A stretch of 64,000 nucleotides of DNA, from NCBI GenBank assembly GCA_020630715.1, contig JAHDIQ010000001.1, forward strand, positions 124,001 through 188,000, in the 5' to 3' direction. Under the pieces are notes generated by a model. It searched no databases. It worked only from the letters and a program-made list of their open reading frames with translations, and was not told the DNA's origin. This DNA comes from Nonlabens sp. (lineage in GTDB: Bacteria > Bacteroidota > Bacteroidia > Flavobacteriales > Flavobacteriaceae). Below, piece by piece: positions 1 through 10,072 of this stretch. Numbering within the stretch: the stretch's first letter is position 1; every line of letters begins with the position of its first letter. A program made the position numbers and the translations under genes.

Positions 1-3000
1 CTAACGGTGGAATATCTTCTAATTGATCAAATTGTTGGGAATTACGAGTCCAATTAAAATTAGCGGTGTATGTGTAGCTCGCTTTCGCGAAAGCGAAATA
101 AGGAAATTTATCTAGTGGTAGATTATAGGTTGCCTGTAACTGCTGGTTATAATTATTAGGAATCCCTTCATTAAAAAAGTCAGACCATATTCCAAAGTTA
201 TCTTGTATCGAATTATCCTCATTGATGTAACTGCGTACAAGACGATCATTATTTGCCGAAAGATTTACATTGAATGAACTGGTAAGATCCCAATTCACTG
301 CATAGGCATGATTTAAGGTGAAATTGCGATTTGTTAATGGATCAAGTGTGATATTTTGAGCATCTGGAACACCGTCACCATCAGTATCTACAGGATTTGT
401 ATCCAGCTGTAGATCCCTAAAAGTTTGAGTATTAAATTGTCTTATCACATTTGCATTTGCGGTAAAATTGTTAGGCAATAGATTTAGATTAAAGTCTTTA
501 ATAAATTTCACGTATTTATTAGAACCTAGTAGTTTATCAAATGGCTTCACCTCCGCTTTAGGGAATGCGTAATTATAAACAGCACCTACATTTACGGACT
601 GATCTTTAAATTCTTCTATCTCAAAATTGCGTTGATCGGTCTGATTATAAGAACCAGAAAGAGTGAAATTTTCAATATCATAAGGCATAGGTTTTGCGTC
701 ACCGGTTCGTTCCTTACGTACTCCTATTAAATTCACACTTTGCCTTCTCGTATAGTCTTCTGATTGTTCTCTAATGATATCACGCTCTGCTGCAGAAGCG
801 GCGTTGTCTAGTCTAGTTTGTAATTCAATATCCTCAAATTGAGGATCAAATTGTGGTGTTATGGTTTCTTCACCTATAGAATAAGAGAAAGGTAAATTAA
901 CACCCCATTTTTCTGGTAATAATTGTCCTAAATTCAAATTTGTGGTTACATCATATTGGGTAACATTCTCTCTAGAACGTTCATTAGGGCCTTGCTCAAT
1001 GGCACCAAAACCTATGGTACTGCGTCTACCAGTTGCACTAATGTTAGCAAAATCTGCAAGATTAGCATCCATATTCACCACGGCAGCATAGCCACCTTGA
1101 TTTTGTAAACCTGCAAGTCGTAATTCATTGAACCATACTTCTCCACAAACATCATTAGTACTACCATTACGCACACCGATCATCATGGCACGTATATCAC
1201 CAAAATTAGGATTACCTTTTATCCCATAAATATGTTCTCCTATGGTTCCAGGACCTGTAAACTGGATAGGTCTACCATCTGCATCCAGTTGTTCTTGAAA
1301 AAAGTTGACGTCTCCTGGGTTTAATCCAGGACTTCCTAATACAGCAGCCTTAATTTTTTGAAGTATAGACAGGTCAACTTCAAAGTTATTCTCGTCAGGC
1401 CATATCAAATCTGGATCACTAACCGCCGTTGTAGGATTGATCTCTGTTAGTTTTAACGGAAGACGTATTTCATAATAATTATCTGTGTAGTCAACACCCA
1501 TTCTTATGAAGGCCTCTAATTCTCCATCTGCGGCATTTCCACCACGTAAAAGTTCCTCTGCATGGACAAACATTTTTAAGGATTCATATTGTCGCATGTC
1601 AATGCGTAAATTTTTAAAAACCGCACGTCCATCTTCTGGTGCTAGATCACAAACTCTTAATGCAAGTGATTGTTCATTCTGACGGATATTCTGATTTTGA
1701 GTACGCAATTCTTCTCTTATCACTCCTGGTGGCAATACATAATTAACTGGTGAGCGAGCTTCGTTATTCTGAATATTTACACCTTCTACATCAAATGAGG
1801 TCGTTGAGTTACTGGTTACAGTAGGATCTAAAGCTAATTCATAACGTCTGTAATCTCCTCTTACTAATTCTAAAGAACCTAAACGCAATAGTGTTTCCTG
1901 ACTAAAATCTGTTAGATACATTCTCATGAATCTAATCGCTCTAAAATCTGCAATACCACCTATTTCTTCACGATTAGGATCTGATAAAGGAATTCTAAAT
2001 TGTACCCATCGAGTATTTATGGTAGAACCGTTAGGTAAATCTACTGGAGCTACTTTAGTGTCAAACACGTAGTCACTAGACAACTGTCCCATATCATTTG
2101 TAATAGGAATGTTGTACTGGTAGTAACTGTCTATGGTATTCATGGTATTATCGCGATTGATATCCTCAACATCTGGTAAGGTAGTAGAACCACGATTATC
2201 TTGGGTTACCTCAACTGGCGAGTTACCTTGAGTATTATTGTACCTGCGATATCTGGTTACAATATCTCCACTAGCCTGCAAAAAATATTCATAATTATCA
2301 TTTGCTGGATCAGGACCAAAGGCAGGAAAACGATTTTGCTCTTCTGTATCGCTTAATCCATCTAGACCTATATCCTGATTAGTACGCTCCTGACCAGCCG
2401 TGTCAAAGGCATAAATTAGTGATTGATTTGCTGGGACTTTACCATACGCAGTTTCTATCGTGTTTGATCCTAAACCAAAACTACCATCATTAGGCAATCC
2501 ATTTTCAAACTGTTTACGATTATCTTTAAGGATATCCTCACTAATACTACCTAAGTTGATGGATATCGTACCACCAGTATTTGTAGGATCGTACTGAAAC
2601 GGATCCATCATCCAGAATTGCACATACTCTACATTAGTCTGTTCAAAATCTGTTGCACTAAACTGTCGCATGATTCCAGCCCAATTATCTTCTGGATTAG
2701 GAAGTACATCTGTTCCTGCAGCTACTGGATTGTAGTTATATGGTCCACGTTGATCTGGATTATAATGCAGGTCTAAGGTATTTACGACTTGTTGTTGTCC
2801 TTGTTGTAGATCTACATTAGGGAATAACTCGTCTACAAACACTCTACGGGTTCTGGGATCTGAAACGTCGTCATCTGAAATCGCGGCAGGTCTTTGATTA
2901 CCATAAAAAATAGGATCAATGGTATACCACGACATCCGTGCTCTAGAAAAGTTATACGCTAATCGATTTGTTGTAGACCCGTTGCCTTCAAAATCAACAG

Positions 3001-5656
3001 GAACACTTGCTAGTGTCCATGCAAATGGAGACAATATATCAATACTAGTTTGTGATCCCTCAAAATCATCTACATAAGCTGCAGCTTCACCTTGAAAATC
3101 ATCACCACGAGGTGATCCTGGAAAGAGATAAGCCATTTCACCTCTTAGAGAAAAGTTAGAGGTCACATCTGTATCTATATTGGGCAATTTATTTACTAAT
3201 CTAGTAAGAAATGGAGCTTCGGTATTATAAATTAAATTAGCTCCTAGAATGGTATTATTAATAGGTTCAAAACCTAAAGTAGATTTTTGGGTAATAGGTC
3301 GTTCATTAAGATTCAAAAAGGTACCACCTACAATAAAGTCTTCGCTAAAGGTGTGCTCCACATTAATTCCTGTAAATCGTTTTGTTTGTTGATTAAAAAC
3401 AGAATTGTTTTCTGTAGAAACCTGTATAGGTGTATTAGAATTCAATAAGGCTTGATCCTGAATAAAAACACGTCCTAATTGATAATCTACCGTATAATCT
3501 AATCCTTCTTGTAGTGTTCTTCCTCCTGCACTAACAGTTACAGATCCACGAGGCACGTTAAAACTACCTATAGGAATACCTTCCTGTCCAGTAGCTTTAT
3601 ACTGTCCTTTAATTAAGTATTTATTTTTATCCTGACTTTGTAATGCTTGTGCTTTTGTAGTACGATACATATCCCTATAAACGTACTTTTCTTGATTTGC
3701 ATTATAAGTGGTAGGGTCATTATAATTCTCAGGTCCAGCACCTGGAGTTGGGTCTAATTCATCAAAAAGATGTTCTCCAAAAGGCTCTGTAGTGGTAAAA
3801 ATAATCCTACCGTTCTCAGGATCAATGGTTAAACCTGGTATGAAATCAAAAAACCCATCACCATCTGGCTGTGGATCACCTTGCTGGTTTAGGCGGTCTA
3901 AATTAAAAACTCTAATTAAGGTAGTTTGATCTACATCTGGCGGTAACGGTAATGCAGTGGGGTTTTGCAGTGTTGGTTCAGCAGGTGTGATATAGTTCAA
4001 CTCTGGTGGAAATTGATAAAAAATATTTAATCTAAAGTCTTCTTGTGACAATTGAAAACCACCTAAATTGTAAACATTTTTCATCATTAAATCCCAAATA
4101 GGCTCACTTACGTTTGTAAGATTGCTCTTCAGTAACTTTACTACTAGACTTTGGTTACTTACCGGTGGCTGTGTAGGGTTAGTATTAGGAATAACATCTG
4201 TTGCAACAACGCCATCATTTGCAAATTCACCTACTTGATACACTCTACCATTCACCGTATATTGAAATGCAACAGCTAGTACCTCATCGTTATTTAATCG
4301 CTGTCTTAAGGAGATATATCCTAACTCTGTATTTAAGGTGTACTCACTAGGTGTTAATTTTCTAGCATTCTCCAGTGTAACGTAGTCAAATCCTTCATTC
4401 ACTTGTGCACTGCCAAAACCTTGTTGCGCTGTTGCAATATCTCTTATCTGACTATTTAATATGGTCTGACTTCCAGAACTAATACCTAATGGGTTAAAAT
4501 CATTGTTACTATTTGAAGGAAAAGCATCTGCTGGTGCATTAATAAAACCAGAAGGAACTACATCGATTCCTATATTAGTTAAATCAGATTCTCCTATATC
4601 CTGAATAGCTACCAGGTTACGTACGTCTTGAGTCCGGTTACCGCGATTTGTGATCCATACCTCTGCACGAGTGATTTGTACATTAGTATTTATAAATGGA
4701 TAATTTTCTAACGTACGATCGTAGTTATCTCTAAAGTAATGTGCTAGAAAGAAATGCCTGTTTTCATCATAATCTAATGAGAAAAAGTCAAAATCGTTAA
4801 TCGTTGCGCCACCTTCTGCTTGAACCGTTCTGGCCTCTGATTGCTGTTCTGAAAAAACACCTGTAATACGCGTTTTACCAAATTGTAATTGTGTTTTAAT
4901 ACCAAAAAGACTCTGCGCACCACGAATCAATGTAGAATTTAAAGGCATCGCTACATTACCTACTTCTATGCTTTGTAGAATATCATCCTCTGTAGGTGTA
5001 TAATCTAACTTAATCTGGTTCTGGAAGTTAAAGGTACTTTGTGTATCATAATTTGCATTAACTGCTAGTCGAGTTCCTACGTTACCTACTAGACTTAGAT
5101 TGATACGCTGGTTAAAGTCAAAAGTTAAATTCTGTCTATTACGTGGTGAAAAAGCTGGATTATCAGACCGATTAAACAACAAACCTAAATCCACCTCTAC
5201 AGATCCTTGTGGCACGACAGAGATTTCTGTCCCACCAAAAATACTCTCAAACAGATCTGAATCCACGTAAAAGTTAGGAAGTAGATTTTTTTGTTTTTTC
5301 TTGTCTGCTTCTGTTTTACCTGCAATTGCCGCAGCTTTATCTCTAAAATACTGGGTCATTTGCTCCTTTGTCACAAGTGCTAAATAGTCTTCACGCGTTA
5401 ACATAAAAGGATATCCTATATCAAAACCATTAAACTTTTTCTGATAGATGTATCGATCCAGTTTTGGGTCATATTTATAAAGTGTCGTTATACTTGGTGG
5501 ATCTGGTAAATCGATCTTTCCGATTCTGACTTGGGTAGAAGTTGAATCAGACGCAGTAGATTGTGGTGGTTGCGCTTTCGCGAAAGCGAAAACAAAAAGA
5601 CAGCATACTAAGAAAAAATACGATCGTATTTTATGGAAATTATTGCTATTATTCAA
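1..5656 (-). CDS. sprA: SprA, T9SS outer-membrane translocon / gliding motility protein (partial, C-terminus beyond window)
   Basis: About 1,884 codons are visible and the frame stays open to base 1, so the C-terminal part lies outside the window. SprA forms the very large outer-membrane channel through which type IX secretion cargo leaves the cell, and is needed for gliding in Flavobacterium. The translation shows the family's long beta-barrel sequence, with segments such as FNGFDIGYPFMLTREDY near the N-terminus and GEVWFNELRLAG further on. No ATG gives a secretory N-terminus; the best start is a TTG at 5654-5656, giving MNNSNNFHKIRSYFFLVCCL, then VFAFAKA and Q, a good signal peptide cut after AKA. 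It begins 3 bases after the ruvA stop codon, so the two are co-transcribed. Two copies of the 16-base palindrome lie inside it (80-95 and 5573-5588), both read as AFAKA. The family call is firm; the TTG start is an inference. Confidence 0.93.
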   Translation of the reverse strand, partial: MNNSNNFHKIRSYFFLVCCLFVFAFAKAQPPQSTASDSTSTQVRIGKIDLPDPPSITTLYKYDPKLDRYIYQKKFNGFDIGYPFMLTREDYLALVTKEQMTQYFRDKAAAIAGKTEADKKKQKNLLPNFYVDSDLFESIFGGTEISVVPQGSVEVDLGLLFNRSDNPAFSPRNRQNLTFDFNQRINLSLVGNVGTRLAVNANYDTQSTFNFQNQIKLDYTPTEDDILQSIEVGNVAMPLNSTLIRGAQSLFGIKTQLQFGKTRITGVFSEQQSEARTVQAEGGATINDFDFFSLDYDENRHFFLAHYFRDNYDRTLENYPFINTNVQITRAEVWITNRGNRTQDVRNLVAIQDIGESDLTNIGIDVVPSGFINAPADAFPSNSNNDFNPLGISSGSQTILNSQIRDIATAQQGFGSAQVNEGFDYVTLENARKLTPSEYTLNTELGYISLRQRLNNDEVLAVAFQYTVNGRVYQVGEFANDGVVATDVIPNTNPTQPPVSNQSLVVKLLKSNLTNVSEPIWDLMMKNVYNLGGFQLSQEDFRLNIFYQFPPELNYITPAEPTLQNPTALPLPPDVDQTTLIRVFNLDRLNQQGDPQPDGDGFFDFIPGLTIDPENGRIIFTTTEPFGEHLFDELDPTPGAGPENYNDPTTYNANQEKYVYRDMYRTTKAQALQSQDKNKYLIKGQYKATGQEGIPIGSFNVPRGSVTVSAGGRTLQEGLDYTVDYQLGRVFIQDQALLNSNTPIQVSTENNSVFNQQTKRFTGINVEHTFSEDFIVGGTFLNLNERPITQKSTLGFEPINNTILGANLIYNTEAPFLTRLVNKLPNIDTDVTSNFSLRGEMAYLFPGSPRGDDFQGEAAAYVDDFEGSQTSIDILSPFAWTLASVPVDFEGNGSTTNRLAYNFSRARMSWYTIDPIFYGNQRPAAISDDDVSDPRTRRVFVDELFPNVDLQQGQQQVVNTLDLHYNPDQRGPYNYNPVAAGTDVLPNPEDNWAGIMRQFSATDFEQTNVEYVQFWMMDPFQYDPTNTGGTISINLGSISEDILKDNRKQFENGLPNDGSFGLGSNTIETAYGKVPANQSLIYAFDTAGQERTNQDIGLDGLSDTEEQNRFPAFGPDPANDNYEYFLQASGDIVTRYRRYNNTQGNSPVEVTQDNRGSTTLPDVEDINRDNTMNTIDSYYQYNIPITNDMGQLSSDYVFDTKVAPVDLPNGSTINTRWVQFRIPLSDPNREEIGGIADFRAIRFMRMYLTDFSQETLLRLGSLELVRGDYRRYELALDPTVTSNSTTSFDVEGVNIQNNEARSPVNYVLPPGVIREELRTQNQNIRQNEQSLALRVCDLAPEDGRAVFKNLRIDMRQYESLKMFVHAEELLRGGNAADGELEAFIRMGVDYTDNYYEIRLPLKLTEINPTTAVSDPDLIWPDENNFEVDLSILQKIKAAVLGSPGLNPGDVNFFQEQLDADGRPIQFTGPGTIGEHIYGIKGNPNFGDIRAMMIGVRNGSTNDVCGEVWFNELRLAGLQNQGGYAAVVNMDANLADFANISATGRRSTIGFGAIEQGPNERSRENVTQYDVTTNLNLGQLLPEKWGVNLPFSYSIGEETITPQFDPQFEDIELQTRLDNAASAAERDIIREQSEDYTRRQSVNLIGVRKERTGDAKPMPYDIENFTLSGSYNQTDQRNFEIEEFKDQSVNVGAVYNYAFPKAEVKPFDKLLGSNKYVKFIKDFNLNLLPNNFTANANVIRQFNTQTFRDLQLDTNPVDTDGDGVPDAQNITLDPLTNRNFTLNHAYAVNWDLTSSFNVNLSANNDRLVRSYINEDNSIQDNFGIWSDFFNEGIPNNYNQQLQATYNLPLDKFPYFAFAKASYTYTANFNWTRNSQQFDQLEDIPPL
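80..95. repeat. 16-base palindrome copy 1 (exact, in sprA)
   Basis: Exact CGCTTTCGCGAAAGCG. It is read in sprA as AFAKA, in the context YFAFAKASYTY within a barrel segment. Confidence 0.9.
5573..5588. repeat. 16-base palindrome copy 2 (exact, sprA signal peptide)
   Basis: Exact copy. It is read as AFAKA at the end of the SprA signal peptide, directly before Q, forming the likely signal peptidase I site. Confidence 0.9.
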
Positions 5657-5659
5657 ATC

Positions 5660-6241
5660 CTATAACTGTTTAAGCGCGTCTTTAATTAATTGTTCTACAG
5701 TGGCTTCTGGCGATAAGGCGAGGATTTTATCCACGACATTTTGCGCCTGCTTGCGTGCGTAGCCTAGCGTTTCTAGTGCTGATAACGCTTCATCACGTCC
5801 TGTATTGCTCATAGAAGGAGAAATTTCACTCACATCCATCACCTGCATGATTTTATCCTTAAGATCTAGGATCACACGTTGCGCTCCTTTTGCACCTATT
5901 CCCTTTACACTTTGCACCGTACGTGCATCACCACTAGCAATAGCTTGTGCAATTTGAGACGGATTAAGACTGGATAACATGGTGCGTGCCGTGTTTGCTC
6001 CTATACCAGAAACAGACAATAATAGCTTAAACAATTCACGCTCTGACTTTTCTACAAAACCAAACAATCGCTGTGAATCTTCTCTAACCAGCATATAAGT
6101 ATATAGTTTGATCAATTCACTATCAGAAATTTGGGAATAAGTATGAAGTGAAATTTCAACTAAATATCCTACACCAGCGCAGTCTATGACTACATCAGTA
6201 AGGTTTTTTTCTACAAGTTTTCCAGTAAGTTGCGCTATCAT
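5660..6241 (-). CDS. ruvA: Holliday junction branch migration protein RuvA
   Basis: 193 residues, the usual RuvA length. RuvA binds the four-way Holliday junction as a tetramer and loads the RuvB motor for branch migration in recombination repair. The N-terminal OB fold starts MIAQLTGKLVEK; the middle holds two helix-hairpin-helix motifs (LLSVSGIGANTARTML and VQSVKGIGAKGAQRVI, about residues 73-125); the C-terminal domain III (about 148-193) contacts RuvB. The ATG start is well placed after a TAnnTTTG box. sprA follows 3 bases after its stop. ruvB lies about 4 kb upstream on the same strand, separated by the malic enzyme and P450 genes, so the two ruv genes are not in one compact operon. Confidence 0.97.
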   Translation of the reverse strand: MIAQLTGKLVEKNLTDVVIDCAGVGYLVEISLHTYSQISDSELIKLYTYMLVREDSQRLFGFVEKSERELFKLLLSVSGIGANTARTMLSSLNPSQIAQAIASGDARTVQSVKGIGAKGAQRVILDLKDKIMQVMDVSEISPSMSNTGRDEALSALETLGYARKQAQNVVDKILALSPEATVEQLIKDALKQL

Positions 6242-6264
6242 TACTTAATAAAACGTTAACAGGC

Positions 6265-6272
6265 CAAATGTA
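6265..6272 (-). promoter_or_regulatory. Possible -7 box of the ruvA-sprA unit
   Basis: On the minus strand TACATTTG matches the Bacteroidota -7 consensus TAnnTTTG, about 25 bases before the ruvA ATG. No clear TTG box at -33, so only modest confidence. Confidence 0.4.
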
Positions 6273-6301
6273 AGAAAATAAAGAGCATTGAAAGAAAAGA
6301 A

Positions 6302-8614
6302 TCAATTTTGTTGCAAACCGCCTTCTTGCGCTCGTTTAAGTTCATATTTCTCCTTTTGCTGGGCATCAATCACCGCAACAGCCGCCATATTTACAATTTC
6401 ATCTACACTTGCATTTAATTGCAGGATATGAACGGGCTTTTGCATTCCCATCATAATAGGCCCAATAGAATCTGTTTTATAAAGTTCTTTAATCAATTTA
6501 TAAGTAGAATTTGCTCCTTCTAGATTGGGAAATACTAGTGTATTTACTTTTCTACCAGCTAGTTTTGAAAACGGGAATTTTTCCTTCAGCATTTCAGAGT
6601 TTAGGGCAAAATCTGTTTGTATTTCACCATCTACCACAATATCTGGATAATAACGATGTAAATAATTAACAGCATCTGTCACTTTTGTAGCATGTGGATG
6701 TTCTGAAGATCCAAAGTTTGCATAACTTATCATCGCAATCACAGGATCCACACCGAACATGCGAGCCGTACGATCTGTCATTTGAGCTATTTTTGCTAAC
6801 TCTGTTGCATCCGGATTAATGTTTATAGAAGTATCTGATATAAATAGTGGTCCACGATCTGTAATCATCAGGTTAGTGGTCGCTACTTTTTGAACACCAG
6901 GTGACATTCCTATAATCTCCATCATGGGACGTACAGATTTAGGATAGGATTGTGCTACTCCAGTAATTAATGCATCTGCATCACCTAATTTTACCATCAT
7001 AGCAGCAAAATAGTTGCGTTGTCGCAAATATTTTCCGGCATCAAATTCTGTAACACCTTTACGAGCACGCATTTGCCAAAATTCATGAGCATAACGATCG
7101 CGACGTGGTTTCTCTTCGTCTGCCTTAGGATCTATGATCAATACGTTGTCTTCCCAACCTATTTCTTCCATTAAAGATTCAATGACATCACTTCTACCTA
7201 ATAAAATAGGTGTCGCTATTCCATCTTCATGTACAATTTGTGCTGCTTTTAAAACGTCTAGGTTATCAGCCTCGGCAAATACGATGCGCTTAGGATTAGT
7301 ACGTGCACGATTTAATACTAAACGGATTAATTTATTATCACTTCCCATTCTAGAATACAACTGGTCTTCATAGCGATCCCAGTCTGCAATAGGTTCTTGT
7401 GCCACACCACTTTCAATGGCCGCACGTGCCACCGCTGGTGGAATTGTTGCGATTAATCGTGGATCAAATGGTTTAGGAATGATATACTCTTTTCCAAAGG
7501 TGAGTTTAGTCTCACCATAAGCAATGTTTACTTGCTCAGGAACAGGTTCTTTTGCCAGTTGTGCTATTGCATGACAAGCGGCTAACTTCATTTCTTCATT
7601 AATCTTTGTAGCGCGCACATCCATAGCACCTCTAAAAATAAATGGAAATCCTAATACATTATTTACCTGATTAGGATGATCACTACGACCAGTCGCCATG
7701 ATGATATCTTCACGTGCTGCAACTGCCACGTCATATTCTACCTCTGGATTAGGATTTGCCATCGCAAACACGATAGGATCGTGATTCATGCTGCGCAACA
7801 TGTCTGGAGACACTAAATTCCCAACAGATAATCCTAAAAAGACATCTGCGCCTTTCATGGCTTCTGTTAAGTTAATCGGGTCCATATCACGGGCAAATTC
7901 CATTTGCTCTGCTCCTAGATTTGTTCTTGAAGTGGTAATTAATCCGTCGATGTCAAACATTAAAATATTCTCCTTGCGTGCTCCTAATTTAGAATACAAC
8001 TTTGTACAAGAAATGGCAGCACTACCAGCACCACTCACTACAATTTTTACATCTTCTATTTTCTTACCAGCAATTTCTAAAGCATTGAGCAAGGCAGCAC
8101 TAGAAATAATAGCCGTACCATGCTGGTCATCATGCATTACAGGAATGTCTAATTCCTCTTTTAAACGTCGTTCTATTTCAAAAGCCTCTGGTGCTTTTAT
8201 GTCTTCTAGGTTAATACCGCCAAAGGTAGGCGCGATATTCTTCACCGTTTTGATAAATTCTTCTACATCTGTAGCATCTATTTCTATGTCAAAACAATCT
8301 AGATCTGCAAAGATTTTAAATAGCAATCCTTTTCCTTCCATCACTGGTTTAGAAGCTTCTGGACCTATATCTCCTAGACCTAATACGGCAGTACCATTAG
8401 TGATTACAGCGACTAGATTTCCTTTTGTTGTATACTTATAGACATTAGACTTATCCTTTTCTATTTCTATACATGGTGCTGCAACTCCTGGACTATAGGC
8501 TAGCGACAAGTCTCGCTGACTACTGTATTTTTTTGTAGGGACTACTTTTATTTTACCTGGTGTAGGTTTAGCGTGGTAGACTAGGGCTTCTCTCCGTTTG
8601 CTTTCTTTACTCAT
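6302..8614 (-). CDS. maeB: NADP-dependent malic enzyme with C-terminal phosphotransacetylase-like domain (MaeB type)
   Basis: 770 residues, the length of MaeB-type hybrid malic enzymes. It oxidatively decarboxylates malate to pyruvate with reduction of NAD(P). The N-terminal malic domain holds YSPGVAAPCIEIEKD, the substrate region GLGDIGPEASKPVMEGK, and VMHDDQHGTAII. The nucleotide-binding domain follows, with VVSGAGSAAISC (about residues 192-204). From about residue 425 a phosphate acetyl/butyryltransferase-like domain begins (IVFAEADNLDVLKAAQ); in known hybrids it regulates the enzyme, usually by binding acetyl-CoA, rather than catalysing transacetylation. A 60-base gap and a -7 box separate it from ruvA downstream. 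The start MSKESKRREALVYH is the natural one. Confidence 0.95.
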   Translation of the reverse strand: MSKESKRREALVYHAKPTPGKIKVVPTKKYSSQRDLSLAYSPGVAAPCIEIEKDKSNVYKYTTKGNLVAVITNGTAVLGLGDIGPEASKPVMEGKGLLFKIFADLDCFDIEIDATDVEEFIKTVKNIAPTFGGINLEDIKAPEAFEIERRLKEELDIPVMHDDQHGTAIISSAALLNALEIAGKKIEDVKIVVSGAGSAAISCTKLYSKLGARKENILMFDIDGLITTSRTNLGAEQMEFARDMDPINLTEAMKGADVFLGLSVGNLVSPDMLRSMNHDPIVFAMANPNPEVEYDVAVAAREDIIMATGRSDHPNQVNNVLGFPFIFRGAMDVRATKINEEMKLAACHAIAQLAKEPVPEQVNIAYGETKLTFGKEYIIPKPFDPRLIATIPPAVARAAIESGVAQEPIADWDRYEDQLYSRMGSDNKLIRLVLNRARTNPKRIVFAEADNLDVLKAAQIVHEDGIATPILLGRSDVIESLMEEIGWEDNVLIIDPKADEEKPRRDRYAHEFWQMRARKGVTEFDAGKYLRQRNYFAAMMVKLGDADALITGVAQSYPKSVRPMMEIIGMSPGVQKVATTNLMITDRGPLFISDTSININPDATELAKIAQMTDRTARMFGVDPVIAMISYANFGSSEHPHATKVTDAVNYLHRYYPDIVVDGEIQTDFALNSEMLKEKFPFSKLAGRKVNTLVFPNLEGANSTYKLIKELYKTDSIGPIMMGMQKPVHILQLNASVDEIVNMAAVAVIDAQQKEKYELKRAQEGGLQQN

Positions 8615-8641
8615 AAATAACTGTGGTTATTTTATTGCAAA

Positions 8642-8649
8642 ACAAATGT
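8642..8649 (-). promoter_or_regulatory. Possible -7 box for maeB
   Basis: Minus-strand TACATTTG, a match to TAnnTTTG, about 28 bases before the maeB ATG. No convincing -33 TTG at the right distance. Confidence 0.4.
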
Positions 8650-8698
8650 AGTGACTATTGTTTACATGCGGTTTTAAGGATGCAGTAAATGTGGATTT

Positions 8699-8714
8699 CG
8701 CTTTCGCGAAAGCG
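8699..8714. repeat. 16-base palindrome copy 3 (exact, intergenic)
   Basis: Exact copy in the gap between the P450 stop codon and the maeB promoter. No T-tract follows on either strand, so it does not look like an intrinsic terminator. Confidence 0.9.
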
Positions 8715-8728
8715 AAATATCATCAACC

Positions 8729-10072
8729 CTAATGTTCCTCAAACTTCAATAGTGCTTCTTTAGGCTTTAAGGTAATTAATGGATGATATAAGATCGTATC
8801 ATTCACTGGTGTAATGGTGTATTGCTCTAAAATGCGTTTTACAATCAGGATCATTTCAAACATGGCAAAATTATTACCTACGCACATGCGTGGTCCAGCG
8901 CCAAATGGAAAATAAAAATCACGATACTGTTTTGCTTTTTCTGGCGCAAAACGTTGTGGTATAAAATCATGTGGTTGCTCCCACAAATCGTGACGTCTAT
9001 GCATTTCATAAAATGAAATTAACCAGATACTGTCTTTATCTAGCACGATATCATCACATACATCATCTTCTAAAGTCACACGATCTGTAACGTAAGCTGG
9101 TGGATATAAGCGCAAGGTTTCTTCTACACATTGTTTGATATAAGGCAATTGAATCAATTGTGTCATTAAATCACCTTTGTGAATTTGACGTGCTTCTTGT
9201 GTTGCTTTTTTAAGGGTTTCCGGATGATGCGCTAATAATTGAGCAATAAAACTAAGGGCATTTGCAGTGGTTTCATGACCAGCTACAAAAAGCACAAGAA
9301 TCTCATCAATGAGTTGTTCATCACTCATGTAAGTTCCATCCTCGTAGGTACTGTGCAACAACATATCAAGCAAATCGCCGGTTTGTTTATTACTTTCTCT
9401 ACGGCTGGTGATGATGCTTTGAATTAAGTCGCGCGCTTCTTCTATCAATGCTAAGGCATGCGGTATGCTTTTTTCACCAGATAACCATTCCCGCTCAAAA
9501 TACCATTTCATCCACGGTACGCGCAACTCTTTAATGAGCATTTTTTGAGCTTGCTCTGTAATGAACTGCAAGCGATCAATCTTTTGATCTAAATCTGGCA
9601 AATCTGCTAGGTCAAATAAACTACGGGCAACTACTTTAAAAGCAAGATCATTAAAAATCTCATAAACATCTGTCGTTGCACCTGATTTGATATGTGCCAG
9701 TTCTGCCGTGATCACCGCATCCATATTATCCATTAATTGGGCAATGGATTTTTTATAAAATGCTGGCTGGATCAATTTACGGTTAGCGCGCCATTGTTTG
9801 CCATTTGCCGTTAATAATCCATGACCTATGTATTTTCCTAAATCATCTGTTTGTAGCGATGATTTGTTGAAGTTCTTTTGGTTTTTTTGAAGAATGTATT
9901 GCGCAATTTTCTCATCACAGGTAAAATGAATCATCAGTCCTGGTTTAGGACTTATTTTAAACGTATTACCATACTTTTCAAAATTCTCATGATGAAACGG
10001 CAATGGATCTTTATAAATTTGCCTGGATTTACTTAAAAAGGTAAGTGCTGGAACTTGGTCTATTTTTCTCAT
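8729..10072 (-). CDS. Cytochrome P450
   Basis: 447 residues, a normal soluble bacterial P450 length. These haem-thiolate monooxygenases insert one oxygen atom into organic substrates using electrons from a redox partner. The hallmarks are present: the I-helix [11 protein letters not shown] (about residues 265-275), the K-helix ETLRLYPP with the ExxR pair, and the haem-binding loop [14 protein letters not shown] with the cysteine ligand (about 391-404). No signal peptide or membrane anchor is seen, and no ferredoxin or reductase gene sits beside it. The ATG overlaps the ruvB stop codon by 4 bases (ATGA), so it is translated from the ruvB mRNA. The substrate cannot be inferred. Confidence 0.93.
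   Translation of the reverse strand: MRKIDQVPALTFLSKSRQIYKDPLPFHHENFEKYGNTFKISPKPGLMIHFTCDEKIAQYILQKNQKNFNKSSLQTDDLGKYIGHGLLTANGKQWRANRKLIQPAFYKKSIAQLMDNMDAVITAELAHIKSGATTDVYEIFNDLAFKVVARSLFDLADLPDLDQKIDRLQFITEQAQKMLIKELRVPWMKWYFEREWLSGEKSIPHALALIEEARDLIQSIITSRRESNKQTGDLLDMLLHSTYEDGTYMSDEQLIDEILVLFVAGHETTANALSFIAQLLAHHPETLKKATQEARQIHKGDLMTQLIQLPYIKQCVEETLRLYPPAYVTDRVTLEDDVCDDIVLDKDSIWLISFYEMHRRHDLWEQPHDFIPQRFAPEKAKQYRDFYFPFGAGPRMCVGNNFAMFEMILIVKRILEQYTITPVNDTILYHPLITLKPKEALLKFEEH

Noticed and set aside
7788-8441. Plus-strand open frame of 217 codons opposite the malic enzyme gene
   Set aside because: It is the antisense shadow of a well-conserved gene and has no recognisable protein features; several similar antisense frames (for example opposite actB, infB and sucB) were dropped for the same reason.
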